The notes: generated by a model not told the origin, from the letters alone. A DNA stretch of 64,000 nt from Larimichthys crocea (GCF_000972845.2 NC_040016.1:26765629-26829628); one strand, 5' to 3'. Shown: positions 45,221-56,200, counted from the stretch's first letter. Numbers and translations are program-made.

Positions 45221-45581
45221 CACTGCTGCAGCCTGTGCTACAGGAGGAAGTGAGGCAAAGCTCCACCCCTCACCTGACTCACCTGAGACAAACCAGGAAA
45301 CAGTTAGTTTTTCTTCTTCAGTGAAGAGACACGGACTGAAAAACAGACGATCAGATTCACCTTCAGACCAAACTAACAACTTCCTCTGAGTGAGTTTCAG
45401 CTACAGGAAAGAAAAAGTGGGAAACTCCAACACTGCCTTCAAGCTGCTGACGCTCCACACACTGAATGTGAGTTTGACTAAAACTGAACTCAAAGGAAAT
45501 CTCAGTGAAGTTCGTAGAGGAGGGAGAGCCATACTACTGTACTTTCGTTCTTTTGTGTTTTCAGCTTCACTCAGAGACTAA

Positions 45582-46960
45582 ATGGCTTCCAGATCAGAGG
45601 AGGATCTCTGCTGTCCGGTCTGTCAGGAGGTCTTTAGAGATCCTGTTGTTCTGTCATGTAGCCACAGCTTCTGTAAAGACTGTCTGAAGAGCTGGTGGAC
45701 AGAGAAACCAACACGAGAGTGTCCAGTTGTAAGAGAAGACTTCAAAGGTGAACCACCTTAACCTTGCATAAAGAACCTTTGGAGGCCTTCTTGTTGGAGA
45801 GAGATCAGAGATCTTCAGAGGCTCTCTGCAGTCTGCACTCTGAGAGACTCAAACTCTTCTGTCTGGACCATCAACAGCCGGTGTGTGTCGTCTGCAGAGA
45901 TTCAGAACACCACAGCGCCCACAGATTCAGACCCATCGATGAAGCTGCGACGACAAACAAGAAGAACCTTCAGGAAACTCTGGAGCCCTTAAAGGAGAAG
46001 TTAAAGGTTTTTGAAGAAGTTAAAGTGAAGTTTGGTCAAACAGCAGAACACATGAAGGTCCAGGCCCGACGCACAGAGAGGCAGATTAAGGATCAGTTTA
46101 AGAAGCTTCACCAGTTTCTAGAAGAGGAAGAGGAGGCCAGGATGGCTGCACTGGGGGAGAAGAGGAGCAGAAGAGTCAGATGATGGAGGAGAAGATGGAG
46201 GCTCTGAGCAGAGAGATAGCAGGCTCTTTCAGACACCGTCAGAGCCACAGAGGAGGAGCTGAGAGCTGAAGACGTCTCATCCGCACAACTACAAGGCTGC
46301 AGTGCAAAGAGTCCGCAGCGCCCCCTGCTGGATGATCCACAGCTGCCCTCAGGAGCTCTGATAGACGAGGCCAAAACACCTGGGCAACCTGACCTTCAAC
46401 ATCTGGAGCAAGAATGAAGACATGGTCTCCTACACTCCTGTGGTTCTGGATCCTAAACACTGCCATCCAAACCTGATCCTGTCTGAAGATCTGACCAGTG
46501 TGAGACGAGGAGAGAGACAGCAGCTTCCTGACAATCCAGAGAGGTTTGATACTTACCGCCGTGTTCTGGGCTCTGAAGGATTTAACTCAGGGACTCACAG
46601 CTGGGATGTCGAGGTTGGAGACAGTACATTCTGGACTCTGGGTGTGTTAGCAGAGTCTGTCCAGAGGAAAGGACGCATACAGTCTGGATTATGGAGATTA
46701 TTTTTCTATGAAGGTAAATACTCAGCACGATCATCATCAGGTCCACTCACTGCTCTCCAAGTCCAGAAGAAGCTCCAGAGGATCAGAGTGAATCTGGAAT
46801 GAACAGAGGAAAACTGTCGTTCTCTCGATCCTGATACAAACACACACATACACACCTTCACACACACTTTCACTGACAAATGTTTCCATACATTGGCACT
46901 GATGATGAACTGAAGATATTACCACATAAAGTCAGAGTGACAGTGGAACAGAGCAGTTAG
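45582..46960 (+). pseudogene. TRIM gene copy 1, broken by many small indels
   Basis: The sequence is nearly the same, base for base, as the intact TRIM gene at 53155-54543, including the 5' region, the short leader intron and the stop. It carries at least ten one- to three-base indels. The first, a lost T near 45727, shifts the frame inside the RING before its last cysteine. Others lie near 45745, 45763, 45768, 45780, 46150, 46223 and 46278. Many are losses from short homopolymers, the gap at 47616 is close, and the flanking tandem repeats are equally noisy. The breaks may therefore be consensus errors in an intact second copy. If they are real, the product stops after the first part of the RING. 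Confidence 0.75.
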
Positions 46961-46961
46961 A

Positions 46962-47097
46962 GACAAACTGCCCCCTCACGTGGATTTACCGGGAAGATGA
47001 CCGGAGGAGAGAGCGCGCGGACATTTACCGTTAAACTACAAAAACAAACAAAAAAAAGTTTCACGTTTATTTCTCAAACTTCTGCCGGCGGCCGCGA
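46962..47097 (+). other. TRIM copy 1 downstream flank
   Basis: Similarity to the second copy ends just after the stop codon, at about 'agagacaaa'. The rest of this short stretch is GC-rich and unrelated to the matching place at 54550. Confidence 0.6.
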
Positions 47098-47400
47098 GCT
47101 GAATCAAATCAAATCAGATCAGATTTTATTTGTACAGCCCAAAGTCACAAAGTCCATTTTCCTCTGAGGCTTTACAATCTGTACAGGGAGTGACACCCTC
47201 TGTCCTCAGACCGGTTCAAGTGAGGAAAAACTTGTCCACAAAAACCTTTAACAGGGAAAAAAGGTGAAGAAACCTCAGGAGAGCCACAGAGGAGGGATCC
47301 CTCTCCCAGGACGGACAGACGTGCAATAGATGTCAGTGTACAGAACAAATCAACACAAACAATTGTACATGAATGATAAATGACAATGAAATTACAATGA
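47098..47400 (-). mobile_element. Teleost dispersed repeat with cccaaagtcacaaag
   Basis: The sequence gatcagattttatttgtaca, gcccaaagtcacaaagt, ctgtacagggagtgacaccc and gagggatccctctcccagga is a pattern I know as a common interspersed repeat of fish. A shorter copy lies at 56125-56200. Strand and class are uncertain. Confidence 0.5.
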
Positions 47401-47600
47401 CTGATGTAAAATGACAATGAATTACAATGACTGATAAAATGACAATGAATTACAATGACTGATAAAATGACAATGAATTACAATGAATGATAAAATGACA
47501 ATGAATTATAATGACTGATAAAATGACAATGCATTAATGACTGATAAATGACAATGAATTACAATGACTGATAAAATGACATATGAATTACAATGAATTG
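47400..47600 (+). repeat. 28-bp tandem repeat next to the assembly gap
   Basis: Units of aaaatgacaatgaattacaa plus tgactgat run about seven times. They are regular at first, then carry small indels up to the N run. Confidence 0.85.
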
Positions 47601-47615
47601 GATAAAATGCACAAT

Positions 47616-47645
47616 NNNNNNNNNNNNNNNNNNNNNNNNNNNNNN
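47616..47645. other. Assembly gap (30 N)
   Basis: Thirty N symbols. The true distance is unknown, and the sequence on the two sides is unrelated. Nearby indel noise suggests poorly polished sequence. Confidence 1.
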
Positions 47646-48230
47646 TCGTCTAGTCTACAAATATTTTCGCTACACTTCCCAGTTATACTTTTACTAACCG
47701 ACCTGAATCACACTAGTGAACTGTCCAGGGTTTTGGGCCGGCTAAACCACCTCCCAGAGGGTTTTTATCAAATTCGCGGTTGCCGAAATCCTTTTTCCTT
47801 GACTTCCATCGTGCTAACTCACGGCCGCCAGGTAACCCGCAGAGTGTCAAACTGCCGAGCTAACGGTACTTGTGTGTAAGGCGTCTGCCTTTTAGACAAA
47901 TAATATATCGAAAGTTTTAAAACCATTTAAGTCTTACCTACCATCACTCCCCCTACGCGTTGTGCCACGACGCAGTAAAAACGATGGAGAGTAAGCTAAA
48001 TTTAACGACCGTCCCCAAAAACAGCAAGCACAGCACAACAACCTTCCCCCACACAGACCACTCGGTCGGGCAACCAACACAGCAGACATCGCAGGACGTC
48101 AAACGGCCCACCCACAGAACACAAGACGGCAAAGGGCTCACCTTGGGATAGAGGGGAAATCAGAGCCGCTGTCCAGCTGCGTCACGGCCAGCAGAAACAC
48201 GTCCTGTCGATTCGTGACCCATTCTGTAGG

Positions 48231-48248
48231 ATCCTGTTCGTGACGCCA
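48231..48248 (-). other. Possible primer-binding site of an LTR element
   Basis: On the minus strand, tggcgtcacgaacaggat follows 'cactacagaa', the expected place and form (TGG start) of a tRNA primer-binding site after a 5' LTR. A degenerate tandem copy of ttcgtgac..cattctgtag lies beside it (48209-48230). Confidence 0.5.
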
Positions 48249-48251
48249 TTC

Positions 48252-48880
48252 TGTAGTGTTTTTCGGTGGTGATGGTGATGTTTGAAGAGAAGTTCCGCCA
48301 ACACCGTCTTAGTTTGTATACAGCGTTTATTACAACAAGTTCGTACCGTACAAGTAAAAACGTACTTGGAGAGCTCCTGGCCGAATGATGAGAGAACCCT
48401 CCTGAACTATACAGGGCAAGCTCTTATATACCATGGGGGAGCTTCCAGAACATGCATTTCAAATAAACATGTTTATAACTCTTGTGTCCATAAAAGGGCC
48501 AGGGAAAGATGAGAGCCTCTTCTCCTGGGATGCCCCAACAAATGGCTCTGTGTGCATAAAGGCCCGAGAAAGAGGAAGAGACGCCTCCCAGAGTCTCCCA
48601 CCAATGGCCCTGTGGTCATACAAGGCCCGAGAAAGAGGGAGAGACTCCTTTCTCAGGGCATCCCAACAATGGCTCTTTTGATCTCTTGGCTAATCTCTCC
48701 TCAACCTTGTAAATGGAGATAGACACAGGATAAAAACACCATTTGGGACCCGAAGTACTTTCTATCTAAATTACCTCAAAGTTCAGATGACCTTAAGATA
48801 TCCTAGTGACAACCAAGTATCTTATGTAACCAGATATAGTCAAAATTACTATGTTAGTAGAGAACTATGCATCTATGTGG
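48252..48880 (-). mobile_element. Probable LTR of a retroelement (minus strand)
   Basis: Read on the minus strand the order is: a repeated upstream block of about 75 bases (aaaggcccgagaaagagg and relatives, 48490-48690), tatataa (48424-48430), aataaa (48326-48331), the end caca-like actaca at 48252, and then the primer-binding site. This is the U3-R-U5 order of an LTR. The outer edge near 48880 is a guess. Downstream internal sequence (48160-47646) shows no gag that I recognise, and the gap cuts it. Confidence 0.5.
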
Positions 48881-48889
48881 CAGACACCT

Positions 48890-49660
48890 CAGTAGTGCAC
48901 AGGTCACCACAGTTAGTGTGGTAAAGAGTAGGTCACCGACAGTTAGTGGGGTAAAGAGTAGTGAACAGTGTCACCGACAGTTTTAGGTGGGTAAGTAGTA
49001 GGAACAGGTCACGAAGTTAGTGTGGTAAAGAGTAGTGAACAGTCACCGACAGTTAGTGGGGTAAAGAGTAGGTCACCGACAGTTAGTGGGGTAAAGAGTG
49101 TGCACAGGTCACCGACAGTTAGTGTGGAAAGAGTAGGTCACCGACAGTAGTGGGGTAAAGAGTAGTGAACAGCACGACATAGTGTGGTAAAGAGTGTGCA
49201 CGGGCCCCGACAGTTTAGTGGGGTAAAGAGTAGTGAACAGTCACCGAGAGTAGGTGGGGTAAAGAGTAGTGACAGGTCACAGACAGTTAGTGTGGTAAAG
49301 AGTAGTGAACAGGTCACAGACAGTTAGTGTGGTAAAGAGTAGTGAACAGGCCACCGACAGTTAGTGGGTAAAGAGTATGAACAGGTCACCGACAGTTAGG
49401 GGTGGTAAAGAGTAGTGAACAGGTCACAACAGTAGTGGGGTAAATAGTAGTGAACGGTCACCGACAGTTAGTGTGGTAAAGAGTAGTCACCGACAGTTAG
49501 TGTGGTAAAAGTGAACAGTCACCGACAGTTAGTGTGGTAAAGAGTAGTCACACCGACAGTTAGTGTGGGGAAGAGTAGTGGAACAGGGTCACCGACAGTT
49601 AGTGTGGTAAAGGAGGTAGGTACCCGACAGTTAGTGGGTGTAAGAGTAGGTCCCGACAGG
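48890..49660 (+). repeat. 37-bp minisatellite with heavy indel noise
   Basis: The unit is gtcaccgacagttagtgtgg plus taaagagtagtgaacag, in about 22 copies, some lacking the last seven bases. Single-base gains and losses occur in most units (agttttaggtgggtaag, aaaagtgaacagtc). Confidence 0.92.
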
Positions 49661-49664
49661 CCGC

Positions 49665-50450
49665 ACAAGCTCACAGTCCAAGCGGGCCGACACGATCCAC
49701 AGCTCACACACACAGCAGGCAGGATGCAGGTCCTACGTAGTTCACAGGCGCTTTGCTTCCCTCCTTAATGCCGTCAAAACATCCGTCTCCTTCTCCTAAA
49801 TTAAATACACAAGCTAAATGCCAAGTCCACATGCTACTTCAGGCCAATTTAGCCTTAGCCCGAATTAACCAAACGTGTATACAGAGCAGCGAGCAAGCTA
49901 ATCACATATGGCGCTAGGTTGAAGCTAACGGCTAATCGCGGTTAGCATTAACAGTTCGTTTTATACTGTACAGCTTAGTTACCGTTTTCAAAAACACTCA
50001 TATGGTCATAATTACCTCTCGGTTAGTCACAAAGTTCTTTACATCAGGTACACTGGCCGTTCCCCATAAAAATATGAACTCTGGTCCATCAATCACTCCA
50101 ACACGGACTCGGTCAAGTTAACTCGTCTCCCGCCTCTCGTCGCTCTGTCCCGCCCCCTCACCCACAGACTGCCCTGCGATTGGCCAGAGGTACCAGAGCG
50201 CTGCACATGCCAATACCGTCAAAGCAATGAATGATTGACAACCCACAAAACAAGTAATAATACAGTGAGCCTAAATAACACACAATGTCTCATATCTTAC
50301 CAACACTATGAAATGAAAGAGCATAACTTGTATTTTAACAGATCATTTCTTTTGCATTTTTAAATTGTTCTGCATTTTAACCATATTTATAAACTTTCAC
50401 CCACTTCAATACATAATGAACTTTTATGAATTGGGAATATTTGTTATCAA
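49665..50450. other. Non-coding stretch, nothing firmly recognised
   Basis: A GC-rich part at about 50100-50220 (cgcctctcgtcgctctgtcc, cgattggccagagg) follows GCTAA-rich sequence. It could be a promoter or the start of a minus-strand retroelement. I could not decide. Confidence 0.35.
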
Positions 50451-50455
50451 AACAA

Positions 50456-51310
50456 ATCAATTTATTCAGCAAGGGCTACAATAATAATAATACATTTTAT
50501 TTAAAAGCGCTTTTCAAGGTACCCAAAGACACTTTACATAAGAAGAACATCAAATCATCAAAACAATATGAGATAGTACACTAAAAACACAATAGACTGA
50601 GCTAAACACTAAAAACAATGTTAAAAAGTTGTTTCTGTCAGAGATTTGAAGGTGAGCAAGTCAGTGCAGTCACGGATGTGTTTGTGGAGAGAGTTCCAGA
50701 GGGAGGAGGCAGCTGCAGAGAAGGCTCTGTCGCCCCAGGTTCGGTGCTCGGTCCTGAGTGGTGGAGGCAGGAAGTTAGCATCAGATGAACGGAGGCTGCG
50801 GGATGGATTGTGGTGATGGAGCAGGTCAGTGACGTAGGAAGGCGTCTGGTTATGGAGGCTTTGTGTGTGAGGAGGAGGATTTTGAACTGAATACGAACTG
50901 GGAGCCAGTGGAGTTTCTGGAGGACTGGAGTGATGTGGGTGAGCAGACGAGCAGCAGAGTTTTGGATGTACTGTAGTTTATTTAAAGTTTTGGATGGTGT
51001 TCCGTAGAGGATGCTGTTGCAGTAGTCAATTCTAGAAGTGATGAAGGCGTGAATGAGGGTTTCAGCAGCGGGGAAGGACAGTGATGGGCGAAGTCGGGCT
51101 ATGTTCTTGAGATGGAAGAAGGCAGATTTGGTTGATGTGATGTTCAAAGGAGAGGTTATTGTCAAAGATGACGACACAGGAAGATTGCGACCGTGGGGGG
51201 ATGGAGACAGGGTGGAGTTGTCGATGTTGAGGCGGAAGCAGTCAAGGATCCCTATGGTGGCCAGGGATAACGACACATTAAAGAGATGGTGGAAAGGTGC
51301 GAAATCTGCT
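50456..51310 (-). mobile_element. L2-like LINE, 3' fragment (minus strand)
   Basis: The minus-strand frame holds SAFFHLKNIARLRPSLSFP, LIHAFITSRIDYCNSILYG, LQYIQNSAARLLTH, LHWLPVRIQFKILLLTHKA and, at the end, SAAASSLWNSLHKHIRDCT. These are C-terminal marks of L2/CR1-group reverse transcriptase proteins. The 3' tail has (ATAAT)n and agcgcttttcaaggtaccca. The catalytic RT core is missing, so it is dead on arrival. It ends abruptly at about 51310 against the gypsy fragment. Confidence 0.75.
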
Positions 51311-51990
51311 GCCAGCATGCACAGACAAAGACAGAGCCTTTAATGACCACACCTCTACCAGCACGACCATGGCAAAAAGTGGCCGCTGATATCTTTCAGT
51401 GGAAAAATGGACATTATATCGTGGTGGTGGACTACTACTCGTGATACATTGAAGTGGCAAACCTCCCGACCCTGACAACGGCTACAACTGTGGAGCAGTT
51501 TGCTTCCACAGACTTTGCCGTCTTTGCACAGGACTATGGTTTCAATCACACAACCAGCAGCTCTCGCTATCCACAGAGGCGAGGCGGAGAGAGCTGTCCG
51601 CACAGTTAAACAACTGCTCAACAAAAGTCCAGACCCTCAGAAAGCTCTTTTGGCTTACAGAGCTACATTACTGGCTCACGGGCTGAGTCCGGCGCAGCTG
51701 CTGATGGGGAGGAGGATACGATCAACAGTTCCTACAACTCCCAGGTGGATTAGAACAGCGCAGACCACAGCTACTGTTCAGGGACCTGCTTCAACACCAA
51801 GGTCTTACACTGTGGAAACAGACCAAGGGAGCCTAAGAAGAAACAGGGCTCACCTAACAGTGCTACCTGAGAGAAATCTGCCCTGTCCTGATGTGACAGA
51901 GACTCTCCCAAGTCAACCAGAGTCAGCTGAAACAGTGACCAGGTCGGGAAGAGTTTCCCGCCCACCAGATAGATTGGACTTATGAACATT
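51311..51990 (+). mobile_element. Ty3/gypsy integrase remnant
   Basis: The plus-strand frames show PWQKVAADIFQW and HYIVVVDYYS, then a jump to [21 protein letters not shown] and [14 protein letters not shown], then [20 protein letters not shown]. This is the order of a retrotransposon integrase core and tail. The stretch that holds the second catalytic aspartate is deleted, and there is a stop after DYYS plus a frame change. The copy is not functional. RT and RNase H are absent upstream. Confidence 0.75.
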
Positions 51991-52252
51991 CTAGTTTACC
52001 AGAGTGTTCCCAGAGAAAAAAAAGGTGTATGAATGTATGGAGTTTGTCATTGTTCTGAAAAAATAAATAAATTAATAATTATAATAACCGAGTGTTATGT
52101 TGGATACGGATGTTATGAATATCAGTTGAACATGCCCAGTTATGAGAACCTTGTGATTAAGATTGAAGTTACTATCATTTTGGAATTATTTCATTTTGGA
52201 ACAGTTCAATCTTAAAAGTAAAGAAAAGAGGTTTACAAGCTGAAAGAGGGGG

Positions 52253-52520
52253 TGTAGAGATGTTCAGTGCATTAACACATATGGTCAAGAGGTGGCGCTG
52301 GAGAGACACGAGTAAAAGGAAGTTGTGTCGCGTAAACCTGGAGTCTGCTTTCATGCATGAACACTAACACAACAAAGTGACATCAGGCAGCCTGTCAGTA
52401 AACTGTCCAACAGATTCACCTTCAGTGATCTACATCAGACTGCTGTTGGACCCGTGGACTCGTGTTGGACCTTCTTGTGCCGTACCTGGACAGCCGGGAT
52501 AAAAAGGTAACTCTGCATCA
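52253..52520 (+). mobile_element. 3' LTR of the gypsy remnant
   Basis: A purine tract gaaagaggggg (52242-52252) is directly followed by tgtagagatgttcag, as at the start of a 3' LTR. Its position, about 260 bases after the integrase remnant on the same strand, agrees. The end is not clear. It may be near 52530, after gccgggataaaaaggtaact. Confidence 0.55.
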
Positions 52521-52922
52521 TGGTACATTCAGTGTTCTGTTTCTGCTTTTCACGCCTCACAAACACATTTCACCGTTTAGCTGCAAGTTAGAGGAAGTGT
52601 GGGACTCACCACGACTCATTTCCTGTTTGAGAGTAAACTGAGTGCATGCCTTTATTTAACTTTGGAGAGTTTTCATAGATTTACTCCATCAGCATTCAGG
52701 GAAACTTTTCAGCATTGACTGTTCTCAATGAACTCAAGGTGAGAGGTGTGTTTGACTCTACATGGGATCAGTGTTTTAACTCCTGAAAGAGTTTCACTCT
52801 TCACTAAAGTCAGTTCGACGGTCTCACACGTTCACTCCTGCAGCCTCTGTGTTACAGGAAGTGTGACGAAGCTCCACCCCTCAGCTGAGGACAGAAATGA
52901 GACAAACCAGGAAACAGTTTTT

Positions 52923-52956
52923 ATCGTCTGTTTTTCAGTCCGTGTCTCTTCACTGA
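52923..52956. other. 34-bp segment inverted relative to TRIM copy 1
   Basis: These 34 bases are the exact reverse complement of 45318-45351 in the equivalent place upstream of TRIM copy 1, while the sequence on both sides is collinear between the copies. Confidence 0.9.
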
Positions 52957-53033
52957 GTGAGTTCAGCTACAGGAGAGAAAAGTGGGAAACTCCAACACTG
53001 CTGCTTCAAGCTGCTGACGCTCCACACACTGAA

Positions 53034-53137
53034 TGTGAGTTTGACTAAAAACTGAACTCAAAGGAAATCTCAGTGAAGTTCGTAGAGGAGGGAGGGGAGC
53101 CATGACTGACTGTACTTTCTGTCTGTTGTGTTTTCAG
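53034..53137 (+). other. Leader intron of the intact TRIM gene
   Basis: A donor (gaat/gtgagt at 53034) and an acceptor (tgttttcag/cttcact, ending 53137) frame a 104-base intron in the 5' leader, 17 bases before the start codon. The same intron is found in copy 1. The assignment is by sequence only. Confidence 0.5.
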
Positions 53138-53154
53138 CTTCACTCAGAGACTAA

Positions 53155-54543
53155 ATGGCTTCCAGATCAGAGGAGGATCTCTGCTGTCCGGTCTGTCAGG
53201 AGGTCTTTAGAGATCCTGTTGTTCTGTCATGTAGCCACAGCTTCTGTAAAGACTGTCTGAAGAGCTGGTGGACAGAGAAACCAACACGAGAGTGTCCAGT
53301 TTGTAAGAGAAGATCTTCAAAGGATGAACCACCTTTAAACCTTGCATTAAAGAACCTTTGTGAGGCCTTCTTGTTGGAGAGAGATCAGAGATCTTCAGAG
53401 GCTCTCTGCAGTCTGCACTCTGAGAGACTCAAACTCTTCTGTCTGGACCATCAACAGCCGGTGTGTGTCGTCTGCAGAGATTCAGAACAACACAGCGACC
53501 ACAGATTCAGACCCATCGATGAAGCTGCACGACAACACAAGAAGAACCTTCAGGAAACTCTGGAGCCCTTAAAGGAGAAGTTAAAGGTTTTTGAAGAAGT
53601 TAAAGTGAAGTTTGATCAAACAGCAGAACACATGAAGGTCCAGGCCCGACGCACAGAGAGGCAGATTAAGGATCAGTTTAAGAAGCTTCACCAGTTTCTA
53701 GAAGAGGAAGAGGAGGCCAGGATGGCTGCACTGAGGGAGGAAGAGGAGCAGAAGAGTCAGATGATGGAGGAGAAGATGGAGGCTCTGAGCAGAGAGATAG
53801 CAGCTCTTTCAGACACCGTCAGAGCCACAGAGGACGAGCTGAGAGCTGAAGACGTCTCATTCCTGCACAACTACAAGGCTGCAGTGCAAAGAGTCCAGCA
53901 GCGCCCCCTGCTGGATGATCCACAGCTGCCCTCAGGAGCTCTGATAGACGAGGCCAAACACCTGGGCAACCTGACCTTCAACATCTGGAGCAACATGAAG
54001 GACATGGTCTCCTACACTCCTGTGGTTCTGGATCCAAACACTGCTGCTCCAAACCTGATCCTGTCTGAAGATCTGACCAGTGTGAGACGAGGAGAGAAAC
54101 AGAAGCTTCCTGACAATCCAGAGAGGTTTGATAATTATTACCGTGTTCTGGGCTCTGAAGGATTTAACTCAGGGACTCACAGCTGGGATGTCGAGGTTGG
54201 AGACAGTAGAGTCTGGACTCTGGGTGTGTTAGCAGAGTCTGTCCAGAGGAAAGGACTCATACAGTCTGGATTATGGGTAATGTGTTTATATAAAGGTAAA
54301 TACTCAGCACGATCACCATCAGATCCACTCACTGCTCTCCAAGTCCAGAAGAAGCTCCAGAGGATCAGAGTGAATCTGGACATGAACAGAGGAAAACTGT
54401 CGTTCTCTGATCCTGATACAAACACACACATACACACCTTCACACACACTTTCACTGACAAGATGTTTCCATTCATTAACACTGTGGATGAACTGAAGAT
54501 ATTACCACATAAAGTCAGAGTGACAGTGGAACAGAGCAGTTAG
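53155..54543 (+). CDS. TRIM-family E3 ubiquitin ligase, TRIM35/A33-like (intact copy)
   Basis: 462 residues in one coding exon. RING finger at residues 11-50, with all C3HC4 ligands present (C11, C14, C26, H28, C31, C34, C47, C50). B-box 2 at 85-116 (C85, H88, C96, D98 or H99, C104, C107, H113, H116). A long coiled coil spans about 120-235, rich in Glu, Lys and Gln. PRY-SPRY runs from about 285 to 455, with [46 protein letters not shown] and [10 protein letters not shown]. Such proteins transfer ubiquitin through the RING and bind targets through SPRY. In fish the family is greatly expanded, and many members act in antiviral signalling. Which member this is cannot be told by eye. The start ATG follows the leader intron closely. 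The tail of the SPRY has a TH-rich stretch ([14 protein letters not shown]). Confidence 0.85.
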   Translation: MASRSEEDLCCPVCQEVFRDPVVLSCSHSFCKDCLKSWWTEKPTRECPVCKRRSSKDEPPLNLALKNLCEAFLLERDQRSSEALCSLHSERLKLFCLDHQQPVCVVCRDSEQHSDHRFRPIDEAARQHKKNLQETLEPLKEKLKVFEEVKVKFDQTAEHMKVQARRTERQIKDQFKKLHQFLEEEEEARMAALREEEEQKSQMMEEKMEALSREIAALSDTVRATEDELRAEDVSFLHNYKAAVQRVQQRPLLDDPQLPSGALIDEAKHLGNLTFNIWSNMKDMVSYTPVVLDPNTAAPNLILSEDLTSVRRGEKQKLPDNPERFDNYYRVLGSEGFNSGTHSWDVEVGDSRVWTLGVLAESVQRKGLIQSGLWVMCLYKGKYSARSPSDPLTALQVQKKLQRIRVNLDMNRGKLSFSDPDTNTHIHTFTHTFTDKMFPFINTVDELKILPHKVRVTVEQSS

Positions 54544-55030
54544 AGACAAAGAGGATGATTATATTTATGTTTATTAGCTGCTCCTGCTGTCTCATTATTC
54601 CAAAGAAGTTTATTTTTCTTTCAGTTCTTGTTTTTTATTGTTTTTATTTTCTTTTTCTTGTTATTTAGTTTGACAAAAATCTTTTTGTTTCTATCGTCGA
54701 CCTTTTTAATGTGTAAAATGATTTCACTTAGTTTCTGATCTTTATGTTTGGTTTGTTCAGACTTTTCTTTTTTATCAATACTCTGTCATTTTAAATTGTT
54801 GATTTTTTATTATTTTGACTTGTGTGTGTGGAGCCATGATATCTGTATTCTGTGATTTTAAATATTTGCACCATTCTTAGAGACGATGAGATTATCATAA
54901 TCAATATTTTTTGTCTCTGTTGAACAACATGAATTTAGTTTCATCTGCATAAAGAACTTGTTTATGGTTATTGAATACAACTTGTAATTCAGCAAAGCAG
55001 TGCTTAAAGAATTGAACAGAATAATGTTTA
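54544..55030 (+). other. TRIM 3' flank / possible 3' UTR
   Basis: T-rich sequence without a clear nearby AATAAA. The first good candidate (ggaataaaagtc, about 55641) lies beyond a reverse-transcriptase fragment. Confidence 0.35.
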
Positions 55031-55041
55031 ACATCCACATA

Positions 55042-55404
55042 TCAGTACAAAATGGTGTCATCAGCATAAAGATGTATATGACACCAACTTTGAGAAGAGA
55101 CTGTATCATCTGGGCTTATGTAAAGAGTAAACAGAACAGGCCCCAGTATTGAGCCTTGTGGGACGCCTTTTACAATCTGAACAGATTCAGATGATTCATT
55201 TAAGATTTCCAGTAGCCACATACTGCTCTCTGTCCATGAGTTCATCACGTTCATCAAGTCCAAAGTCTTTTTAGACAGTGCATGATAAACTGTATCAAAT
55301 GTCTTTGAAAAATGCAGAGGAACTGTTGAACGTCGTCCATTCGTCCTGAGCATGAATACCTGTTTACAGGTGCCACAAGTTGATTGGTCGACTCCAAGCA
55401 ACAC
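55042..55404 (-). mobile_element. LINE reverse-transcriptase fragment (minus strand)
   Basis: The frame contains FSKTFDTVYHALSKKTLDL, GVPQGSILGPVLFTLYIS and HLYADDTILY. The last two are the classical RT motifs, with the catalytic YADD present. It is only about 120 codons long, without endonuclease or 3' end. It belongs to the non-LTR RT group (L2, CR1 or Rex-like). It is a dead fragment in the 3' flank of the TRIM gene. Confidence 0.8.
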
Positions 55405-56120
55405 AGACGTGAAGCAGTTCTCAGAAACGGTGGTTATCCAACTAAATATTAGTTCAGTGATTCAAACATTTTCCAGTTCATACAGTAAAAGTTTGAGTTT
55501 GTAAAGAATGTGATTTTCTTGAGAAGCCTGATATTAATTTTTCTTCATTTTCTGTAAAGTAAAAACAAATTTCATCATTTTTTCTCCATGTTTTGATTTA
55601 GAACAGAGTGTGCAGTGTTCACAATGTATTTGCATGTATGGGAATAAAAGTCATTATAAGGACTTTGGGCTTTACTCACATTATTTTACACATTTTAAAC
55701 ACTGCTATTTTTAAACTGTGTATCCACTCAGTGACAGGAGCCATGATAACATTTGATCACCTGTCAGATGTCTGAACGTTACGGCTGATTGGTGTAATTC
55801 ACTCGTTGAGGTAGCGATGGAGGACCGACCACCTGAGTCTGGATATCGATAACACTTCAGAATAGTTTGGTCCAAATATTAAAGTGTTAGCAGATAAATC
55901 TGAGGAGTCGTGAGATGATTAAAGAAAAAAAGAAGAAAAGTTCTGATTCACAAAATGTTCTTAAACTTTAATCTTCTGTCGGGTCTTTAAATCTTTCGGC
56001 TTCGAACAGTAACTGAGTTTAAACCACGTGATGAGTTTAGAGGTAGAAATACTCTGACGTGAGTTTAATTTGGTTGTTTGATGTTAAAAAGTCGAAGTTT
56101 GACGTGTTGACGACCTCAAA
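55405..56120. other. Non-coding stretch, nothing recognised
   Basis: AT-rich. A polyadenylation-like hexamer lies at about 55641. Confidence 0.4.
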
Positions 56121-56124
56121 AACT

Positions 56125-56200
56125 TTATCAAATCAAATCAAATCAAATCAAATCAGATCAGATCAGATTTTATTTGTATAGCCCAAAGTCAAAAAGTAAA
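56125..56200 (-). mobile_element. Teleost dispersed repeat, short copy
   Basis: (AATCA)n followed by gatcagattttatttgtata and gcccaaagtcaaaaagt, as at 47098-47400, but truncated soon after. Confidence 0.55.

Noticed and set aside
53360..53572. 70-residue frame inside the TRIM gene
   Set aside because: It is a shadow frame of the RING/B-box coding sequence.
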